A DNA stretch of 64,000 nucleotides from Antedon mediterranea (Eukaryota; Echinodermata; Crinoidea; Comatulida; Antedonidae): contig NC_092671.1 in the NCBI RefSeq assembly GCF_964355755.1, positions 8,815,001 through 8,879,000 on the forward strand, read 5' to 3'. Position 1 is the first letter of the stretch. Every line of letters starts with the position of its first letter. The translations under genes were made by a program, and so were the position numbers. This document shows positions 59,101 through 64,000 of this stretch, in pieces. The notes beneath the pieces are model-generated. The model saw nothing but the letters and a program-made list of their open reading frames with translations. It did no database searches and was not told the DNA's origin.

Positions 59101-61777
59101 GACGCCAACATAGAGCATAACATTACCCTTAATATCCTGTTTATTTCACATAACATCGATTTTGATAAAAGATATTAATTTATAGCATCATTTTTTTAAA
59201 GGGGTCTGGATGGTCAGGGAGTGGCGATTTAGATGGATATACAGCATCAGGCAAAGCGCCATCATGGGAACAGACAACACTCGAACCTACTATGCTAATG
59301 ACCTCAATAGATCCTGTAAGTTGCTTATATTATGGTACTACAGGTTTAGCCTGGTTCACAGTAGCGAACTGTAATCTAGAGGAGCTAACTTAAATGAATG
59401 CTCTGTCAGAATTATAATGTTCTGGTCGATCAGGATAGGTTATCAAGAAAGGTAATGGTTAACAATCTGTTAGCCAATCATTTCCTTCTGTGTCAAGTAA
59501 GAATTACAAGTAAACACTAAAATGATTGGTAATTTTGGAATATCTAGATCGCAAGGACAGGCAGCTTTTGCAAAATAGTGACCATTGGTTGGTTATGTGA
59601 ACATAACCTTATTACAAAGGCATTACAGTATTGAAAACCATAAGCGACAGCTTTACAATCTATTGACTGTACTCTATGGCTTGTAATATTATATATAGTT
59701 GTAGAAATACTTGCATTAAAACATATTTTAATATATGCATTCCTCATATCTTACAAGAGTTGATTGCTCAAGATTCAAGTCCTGTCTTGTGTTGTTTTCC
59801 CCACTGTTTTGACCTGAAATTAAATCTTCTTTGCCATTTTACAATTTTTGAATTGCAAGTTATTATTCAAATTCGACCTAATAAATCATGAACCGAAAAA
59901 AATGATCCTTTTTAAACTGCCTGAAAGGCATTCTTTTACTTGACAGTGAACTGTTAACTAAATATATAAATGCATTTCATGTATTGTTAGTAGTTGGCTT
60001 TAATTCACATTCTCTTTTGTGGATATTTGTACTTTTAAAGAGTTTTCAGAAACATTTCTTTTTTTTCCAAAACTTATTATCAATTATTTCCATGTCACGA
60101 CCAGTTAAGTTTGATTGAAAATTATACAATTTGTTATTACCACAAATTCACATTCCTTACTGTCTGCCTTTTACATGTCCCTGTAGGTAATGTTTTTAAC
60201 ATGAATCGCTGTGGTTTATTGCTCGTGGCAACATCTTCACGGTGCGTTGTTCTACCACTGCAAGGAGTACGTAATAGTTTAGTATCGCCCTACTGTGCAA
60301 CAAATAATCTTTACAGTATTTGGTGTTAATTTAATATCATATACAAGACAACTGAAACTTTCTTTCCTGTATTGTGACACTGGGGAAATACCATTGCCAG
60401 TGGCATTGTACATCAATGTCACTCTAAGATCTAATAAACAAACTAAACCATAATGAAACCTATATCCTCATACATTTGTCTATATGCAAATTATAGAATA
60501 AATATCTCTTAATGTAATAATGTATACATATTTCATTCTTGCCGAGACAGCTTAATTTAATTTGAAAGACACATTTTCCAATAACGTTAAAATTTAATAA
60601 TGTCATTAGTACTACTACACTGAAATATTATATTATATAAACTTAATAATTATTTATGTCGTGCCTCAGTTTTGTTTCATTTACAATTGATGTTCTTAAT
60701 ATATCTCAATTTTGTATTGTCTAAAAAGTCAACTTTCTGAAAAGCTAGATACTCTTTGCAGAGAATATCCAGTTTATGAAAAAAACTTTTTTTTGGAAAA
60801 TTTTACTTATGCAATTTACATATTCACTTTACCTTGGAGTAATTATTTATTGTTCTATTTTAGATGTTACCACCAGTGACCACACCCTCAATTGTAGTAG
60901 AAGATTTAATTAAAAGTCCTGCACCCTCTGATAACCGGTTTGTTCCAACGTCTGCGCCAGATGATGTAACTAAACCTGCAGAAGTTGATAGTGTAACAGG
61001 AATAACCAGTGGATTGCCAGAACCACAAGTAACCGATACTGTTGTCACCTCAGAAGCATCTTCATTAGTGGGTCCTAAAGGAGAAAAAGGAGATCAAGGA
61101 TACCAGGGACCTCGAGGAGATACTGGTGTACCTGGTGTCCATGGCATTAATGGAACAGATGGTCTTCCAGGACCTGAAGGGCCGATAGGAGACAAGGGTG
61201 AGGTTGGGGATGTTGGTCCACAAGGGCCGAAAGGTGTCAAGGGTGACGCAGGTGGAAATGGTGAGAATGGTACTGATGGACTTCCAGGTTCAATAGGACC
61301 AAAAGGGGACAAGGGTGATCCTGGAATACCTGGTCCTGGTGGTGTAAATGGTACAGATGGAGAAGATGGACTAATTGGTTCTGAAGGTGAGAATATTTTT
61401 AATATCAAATTACGAAAAGTATTATTAAAGTATCTTGTTTTATATTTGAAATATACTGATATTTTATTTGAAATAGCAGCCAATGTAATATTTTTTTTAA
61501 ATAATTTGTTTTCTCGTTTTAATTTAATTTCCTTCCAAATTAAATTTCCTTTTAACATCAAATTACATTATATGAATAAGAATGATATTAAATAGGTGAA
61601 TATTGATTTATTAAATTTAATAAAGAAATAGCTAAGATATTATGATTATTATTGATTCTCTATGTTTACCGGAGGTGTAACTTTTCCTCTTTTATGCTTT
61701 GCATGAATGATTGCATTCTGCAGGTCCACGTGGCCCTCCAGGCCCCAAAGGTGAAAAAGGAATACAAGGGCCTAAAG
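23120..61777 (+). CDS. COL18A1: Type XV/XVIII collagen (multiplexin) gene, 5' part, 9 exons
   Basis: Exons 23120-23130, 23229-23305, 35748-35777, 38563-39122, 41128-41211, 52680-52784, 59202-59315, 60864-61386 and 61724-61777 join in phase into 519 codons that continue beyond the window. A signal peptide (MWLRIVTLITLTCTVV) leads to a TSPN/laminin-G-like domain at about residues 40-235. Its landmarks follow collagen XVIII/XV: DLLG, FGILDNYQTVVILGV, REVASF, WTRFSISV, LYFNCEEYD, VFVAKFG, then FEGTVQELSITTDP and the partner Cys. Two Ser-Gly exons and a Ser/Thr/Pro-rich acidic stretch precede the triple helix, which starts near residue 397 (GPKGEKGDQG). The order matches the basement-membrane heparan-sulfate collagens; an endostatin domain should lie to the right. 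Fibrillar collagens also have a TSPN domain but fit the motifs less well. Confidence 0.85.
23229..23305 (+). CDS. COL18A1: Multiplexin exon 2 (signal peptide)
   Basis: After TTTTGCAG it encodes RIVTLITLTCTVVDISYG, then QNEVQVSQ. Cleavage is likely near SYG/Q. The donor is AAG/GTATGT, phase 1. Confidence 0.65.
23756..25250. repeat. 78-bp minisatellite in multiplexin intron 2
   Basis: Roughly 18-19 tandem copies of a 78-bp unit. Landmarks are GGGGTGGAGGTATTGAT, GGGCCGGAACAAGGGTGAAG, CTCTCCATTACCTGGCCCTG and GTGTTCCTATATAAT. Copies near the left edge alternate two variants (with GGTTGGTGGGGACAAGG and ACAGTATTTATACC), forming a higher-order unit. Degenerate copies trail to about 25500. Because 78 is divisible by 3, long frames run through it on both strands; they are repeat artefacts. 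Confidence 0.95.
28611..28870. repeat. 134-bp tandem duplication plus poly-C tract
   Basis: The segment beginning GTTGTTTACTTGTTTTAGAC recurs exactly 134 bases later (28611 and 28745) with only a few differences. Each copy ends in a C-rich run, the second about 16 C long. Confidence 0.9.
30628..30858 (-). mobile_element. tRNA-derived SINE, copy A
   Basis: On the minus strand TGGCCAAGTGG (30838-30848) matches an RNA polymerase III A box and GGTTCAGGCC (30782-30791) a B box, spaced as in a Ser/Leu-type tRNA. The body (GTACACTGG, AAAGATGTACTAGG words) matches copy B at 41.3-41.6 kb. Confidence 0.75.
34559..34678. mobile_element. Hairpin MITE with 37-bp arms
   Basis: Arms 34559-34595 and 34642-34678 are reverse complements with one mismatch, around a 46-base loop. 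TTAA lies just outside each arm, suggesting a piggyBac-type duplication, though the ends are offset by two bases. Its RNA would fold into a long hairpin. Confidence 0.65.
35748..35777 (+). CDS. COL18A1: Multiplexin exon 3 (30-base microexon, tentative)
   Basis: Adds GLTTTVASYI between signal peptide and TSPN domain. Acceptor TGTCTGTAG and donor G/GTGAGT are good and the exon is phase 1 at both ends. Exons 2 and 4 would also join in frame without it, so it may be alternative or spurious. Confidence 0.45.
35778..38562 (+). other. Multiplexin intron 3
   Basis: AT-rich intron ending in TTTTGTTTCTAG. A poly-C/CTCAT-rich patch lies near 36665-36710; nothing else stands out. Confidence 0.5.
38563..39122 (+). 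CDS. COL18A1: Multiplexin exon 4 (TSPN domain)
   Basis: A single 560-base exon encoding residues 40-226: EYRVIDLLGIIG, FFDNGLTQDFTIRAVLKPK, GPLFGILDNYQ, WTRFSISVRR, LYFNCEEYDRK, then GRSTFE. It forms nearly the whole beta-sandwich. The open frame continues 27 bases past the exon to a stop. The donor GAG/GTATTG is placed because FE/GTVQEL joins the conserved FxGxxxEL end in exon 5. Confidence 0.88.
39371..41057. mobile_element. 1.7-kb nonautonomous DNA transposon, 6-bp duplication
   Basis: Perfect 14-bp ends CAGGCCTCGAATTT (39371-39384 and, inverted, 41044-41057) are flanked by AAACGC on both sides (39365-39370, 41058-41063). Subterminal regions repeat GGGCACCAAGGCCA. An internal direct repeat (about 40378-40420 and 40469-40510, TCAGAGGGTGCGTG...) is present. 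CAG ends recall hAT elements, and a 6-bp duplication occurs in some hAT lineages. No transposase frame. It fills the intron splitting the TSPN domain. Confidence 0.75.
41128..41211 (+). CDS. COL18A1: Multiplexin exon 5 (end of TSPN domain)
   Basis: An 84-base, phase-0 exon encoding GTVQELSITTDPLDAEFQC followed by an acidic ESPETEESE. It supplies the second Cys expected to pair with the one in exon 4. Acceptor AATTGTAG, donor GAG/GTATGT. Confidence 0.85.
41325..41612 (-). mobile_element. tRNA-derived SINE, copy B
   Basis: The minus strand carries A box TGGCCGAGCGG (41594-41604) and B box GGTTCAAGGC (41539-41548). The body is homologous to copy A, and it ends near 41290-41325 in ATTGAATTGAAAT-type tail repeats. 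It lies just after multiplexin exon 5, antisense to it. Confidence 0.78.
44346..44489. repeat. 48-bp repeat, three copies
   Basis: Three head-to-tail units beginning GGTATCCCATGGTCACCTCA and ending TAGCTGTGTAACTTTT. The third is the most diverged. Confidence 0.9.
48087..48230. mobile_element. Small hAT-like MITE, 5-bp duplication, copy 1
   Basis: Starts CAGATGCGGATCCAG and ends CCTAAATCCGTGCCTG (the reverse complement begins CAGGCACGGAT), flanked by ATAGG on both sides (48082-48086, 48231-48235). Same family as 57242-57341. Confidence 0.7.
50510..51397. mobile_element. Harbinger-like MITE, TTA duplication, compound hairpin ends
   Basis: Ends AGGCCTTTTCACACAGA and TCTGTGTGAAAGGGGCT, flanked by TTA (50507-50509, 51398-51400). 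Each end is itself foldback: 50510-50632 reads back on itself through TTCTGTGTGAAAGGCC. GGTAATATTACCG-type palindromes recur in both halves. The 590-bp centre is unique and noncoding. Confidence 0.75.
52680..52784 (+). CDS. COL18A1: Multiplexin exon 6 (glycosaminoglycan-site exon)
   Basis: A 105-base, phase-0 exon after TTTTCATTGCAG, encoding SSGSGAGIDNFQNDG and ending TESFTMIS before GTAGGT. SGSG next to acidic residues is a typical chondroitin/heparan sulfate attachment site, fitting the proteoglycan nature of collagens XV and XVIII. Confidence 0.7.
53082..53166. repeat. ~33-bp imperfect tandem repeat
   Basis: About three units around the words TCTGCTC, TTGATGTGCAAC and GTGCAACT. Confidence 0.75.
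57242..57341. mobile_element. Small hAT-like MITE, 5-bp duplication, copy 2
   Basis: Starts CAGGGGTGGATCCAGG and ends CCTAAATCCGTGCCTG, flanked by TAAAT on both sides (57237-57241, 57342-57346). The same right end as copy 1 with an independent duplication confirms the family boundaries. Confidence 0.75.
59202..59315 (+). CDS. COL18A1: Multiplexin exon 7 (second Ser-Gly exon)
   Basis: A 114-base, phase-0 exon encoding GSGWSGSGDLDGYTASG and then a Ser/Thr-rich segment ending TSIDP before CCT/GTAAGT. It provides further Ser-Gly attachment sites (SGSGD) and resembles the SGSGLGD stretch after the TSPN domain of collagen XVIII. Confidence 0.72.
59316..60863 (+). other. Multiplexin intron 7
   Basis: AT-rich, with one exon-like frame (60187-60329, discussed as a finding) that cannot join the collagen frame. 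Otherwise nothing recognised. Confidence 0.45.
60864..61386 (+). CDS. COL18A1: Multiplexin exon 8 (hinge and start of triple helix)
   Basis: A 523-base exon. The first 69 residues are Pro/Thr/Ser/Val-rich and acidic. From GPKGEKGDQG onward every third residue is Gly for 35 triplets without interruption. Three NGTDG strings create N-glycosylation sequons. The exon ends GSE plus one base at GAAG/GTGAGA (phase 1); the frame running on into the intron is AT-rich and not collagenous. Confidence 0.9.
61724..61777 (+). CDS. COL18A1: Multiplexin exon 9 (54-bp collagen exon)
   Basis: After TTCTGCAG it encodes GPRGPPGPKGEKGIQGPK plus one base, exactly 54 bases, phase 1 both ends, with donor AAAG/GTAGGC. 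Fifty-four bases is the classic unit length of collagen helix exons. It continues the Gly-X-Y register of exon 8. Confidence 0.92.
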
Positions 61778-63236
61778 GTAGGCATTTTGACTGAATCAAA
61801 CTGCTGTTTTAGCTTCATGTGTTGACTTTTCAACTAACACTCATATATCATATTTTATCATTCCATTTTTAATCAGGTGATCAGTACATGTTGTGAATTT
61901 GTAATACTAAGGAGCACTCTTTCATTTTTTAAAACCATTTTCAGCTTCATCCATTGATAATCACTGTAAACCATTTAAAAAATGCGCACAGCAGCTGGCT
62001 GGGGATGCTTCAGAATAAATTGATTATACTGTATATCACAATCAACTCAATTGCACTACTTTCAGACCACCATAGTAAAGAAGGGGCAATTAAGTGAACT
62101 AACCCACTTTGTCTACTTTTCTAATGCATGTTCAGGGACCATTTGCGATTGATGTGATGATATCTTTTAATTGTTGTGGTATTTTATTATATTTTACAAC
62201 TTGAAAAATGTTAGTCTATCAGTCTTGTATCTTATTTAGGTATCTTCATTCATATCCACACAATAAAAAAAATAACTAGTGATGTTCTGTGAGGAGGGTG
62301 TTAAAAGATTACCTATCGGATAAAAATAGCTTTCCATAATGTTTTAGCATTATCGCTGGATGGTTAGTTTCCTAAAAAATATACACTATAATAATTTTCA
62401 ACAAACATTGAAACATGTAATACACTTTAATGTGAATTACTGTACCAAAGGGACATTGGCATACGTCCGCCCAATATAAAGCAACATTAATTGCTTCCAT
62501 ATGTATCATTTAACTTGACACAGTTACACTTTAACATTCATTAATTAACTTTAGCTTTTTAAGCAATCGGGTATTAGATATAGTCAAAGCCAATCAGCTT
62601 TAATAGTTTCTGTCATTTTAGCAATTTTGTTGGTCAGTAGCATGGTTAGCAGTTTTATTGTGTTCTTAAACAACCCGAATTTCTTCAGTTTACAGTTAAA
62701 CTTGAGGACCAGAACAATACATTTAACATTTTAACATTTAACACTTAAACCCCTCCCAAAACTGTAGGGAGAAAGCTTAAATTGGGAACCCTATTCTGTA
62801 TAATGCTATATATTAGGATTATTTTTAATTGGACAATTGAATTACTGGTTAACAACACTTTTAACACATACAATTTTCTGTAAAAATGTATTCGCCAAAA
62901 CTGGCCATTTGCAGGTTTTACCTGGGCCCGTCCTGGTTTTACTGTCCATTGGCCAGTGTACCTAAATCGACTTTTGGTGCAATACACCATTTATGTATCA
63001 TCTGCAAATTATCAAATAATTTGTAAACATTAAATGGAGTGATACAGTAGAGCTTATCTTGCCATTACATAACCTCAATCTTATTTGCTATATCATCCAC
63101 ACTTTCTAAATTCATTTACACTATACACTCACTGTTTTCACTTAAATCTTGAAAGAATTTCATTTAGCTTCGATTTTGTATAGATGACAAATTTCGTTTT
63201 TGTAAAAGCATAAGTTAACGGAGTACTTACTCGAAC
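61778..63236 (+). other. Multiplexin intron 9, visible part
   Basis: AT-rich with no further Gly-X-Y exon recognised before the Penelope-like element at the right edge. Confidence 0.5.
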
Positions 63237-63270
63237 GTTTCGATCTCTATCAGAGATCCTTCTCAACTGA
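63237..63270 (-). ncRNA. Hammerhead-like stem-loop at Penelope-like 3' end
   Basis: Minus strand: GAGAAG, stem GATCTC-TGATA-GAGATC (63242-63258), then GAAACGTTCG (GAAAC at 63237-63241). The hairpin plus GAAAC matches stem II and the following core of a hammerhead. The CUGAUGA block is degenerate (TTGAGAA), so it is probably inactive. Confidence 0.45.
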
Positions 63271-63280
63271 CTGCGGAGTG

Positions 63281-64000
63281 TTAATGCAGCTTGGTCATTC
63301 TTGACGTCATCTGTTGATGACGTCGTACGCCTCCGGTTGTAGGTTGGAGGTTGTGCGGGGCTCGGCCAGGTGATGTGTCTATCAAATCATTGTACAAATG
63401 CGAGAGTTCGTGGGCTCCAGTGTCCCGGTTCATGGTCTTCTCCTTATTTCTCCTTATATGTAATGATTCTCTAATCTGTCTGTCTTTGCGTTTAGGCTCT
63501 TTGGTTAAGATGGTAGCCTCCCAGTTTGGTACATGATTGTGTTTTATGACATGTTCTGTAATGGCAGATTTGTGTATGATCGAAGATGTGGATGTTCTGG
63601 AGGCCCTAGTCATTACTCCCCCCGTGTTTGTTGTAACATCTTTTTTGTGATCATTAATTCGTGTTTGTAATGCCCTCCCTGTTTCCCCAATGTAAACTTG
63701 TGGACAGTTGCGGCAGGTGACTTCGTAGATTACTCCACATGTATCCATCTTCTCGATTTTATCTTTTGGGTGGACGAGGCTATTCTTGATTTTATTTTGG
63801 GGTAGGAAATAGGTTCCGACATTGTGATAGGAGAGAGTGCGTCGTATTCTTTCTGCCATTCCTTTTACGTAGGGGATTCCTATGCTACCTCGCATCTTGA
63901 TCTTTTCCTTCTGTGGTTCGTGTCCTTTGTTCTTTTTTCTTTTTCGGTTTTCCATAACTCTCTGGAAGGACCACTCTGGATACTGGCAGTTGTGTAACGC
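63281..64000 (-). mobile_element. Penelope-like retroelement, GIY-YIG endonuclease end (partial)
   Basis: An open frame enters from the right edge (LHNCQYPEWSFQRV before the first Met at 63955) and ends at 63281. It carries a Lys/Arg-rich linker, then GVIYEVTCRNCPQVYIGETG, RALQTRINDHKKD, HVIKHNH and NWEATIL. This is the GIY-YIG nuclease with the CxxC-type insertion and surrounding residues of Penelope-like elements, which lies C-terminal to their reverse transcriptase. The frame is intact over 239 codons, so the copy is fairly young. It is antisense in a multiplexin intron; the RT part lies outside the window. Confidence 0.85.

Larger units (their letters stand above)
52785..59201 (+). other. 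Multiplexin intron 6 (6.4 kb)
   Basis: AT-rich. Contains a ~33-bp repeat at 53.1 kb and the second small hAT-like MITE at 57.2 kb. A Phe/Tyr/Cys-rich frame at 58.3-58.8 kb has low complexity and no family signature. Confidence 0.5.

Noticed and set aside
61094-61561. 155-codon minus-strand Pro/Ser-rich frame
   Set aside because: It is the reverse complement of the Gly-X-Y collagen exon, and such antisense frames are automatic with GGN-CCN repeats.
23120-61777. Reading the collagen as a fibrillar (type V/XI) gene linked to Hox, as near vertebrate Hox clusters
   Set aside because: The TSPN motifs (GILDxxQTVVILGV, CEEYD, FEGTxxEL) and Ser-Gly exons fit collagen XV/XVIII better, so the vertebrate Hox-fibrillar collagen linkage is not supported here.

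Overview
The window is animal genomic DNA: AT-rich, intron-bearing and crowded with small transposons. It most likely comes from an echinoderm (or another ambulacrarian). The grounds are a posterior Hox gene of the ambulacrarian Hox11/13 type, a foldback element built like the sea-urchin TU elements, and very frequent AGGCCT words. I cannot name the species. The open reading frames visible in the raw sequence are mostly single exons. I assembled four genes by hand from splice sites, phase and family resemblance.

Layout. (1) 165-254, minus: the first coding exon of a cortactin-like gene (acidic Arp2/3-binding DDW region); the rest lies off the left edge. (2) 2341-6175, minus: a complete four-exon, 305-residue BCL2L13 (Bcl-rambo)-like gene with a BH1-like segment, a BH2 motif, an acidic linker and a C-terminal membrane anchor. 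Its introns hold a LINE scrap and two MITEs. (3) 6176-11889: upstream DNA shared head to head by BCL2L13 and the Hox gene, containing a very young MITE with 53-bp perfect inverted repeats and a ~2-kb foldback element. (4) 11890-19769, plus: a complete three-exon, 255-residue posterior Hox gene whose homeobox is split between homeodomain residues 44 and 45. Its large first intron contains a Harbinger-like element and a hammerhead-ribozyme motif between TA microsatellites. (5) 23120 to beyond the right edge, plus: the 5' half of a type XV/XVIII collagen (multiplexin) gene. It encodes a signal peptide, a thrombospondin-N (TSPN/laminin-G-like) domain, Ser-Gly glycosaminoglycan-site exons and the start of the Gly-X-Y helix; nine exons are proposed. 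Its introns hold a 78-bp minisatellite, two tRNA-derived SINEs, several DNA transposons and, at the right edge on the minus strand, the GIY-YIG end of a Penelope-like retroelement.

The genes do not form a pathway: cortactin is cytoskeletal, BCL2L13 mitochondrial, Hox11/13 a patterning regulator and multiplexin extracellular. The arrangement is the notable point. No second homeobox is visible within 11.6 kb on one side and 44 kb on the other, so this posterior Hox gene is at a cluster edge or dispersed. All exon joins are inference without transcript data.
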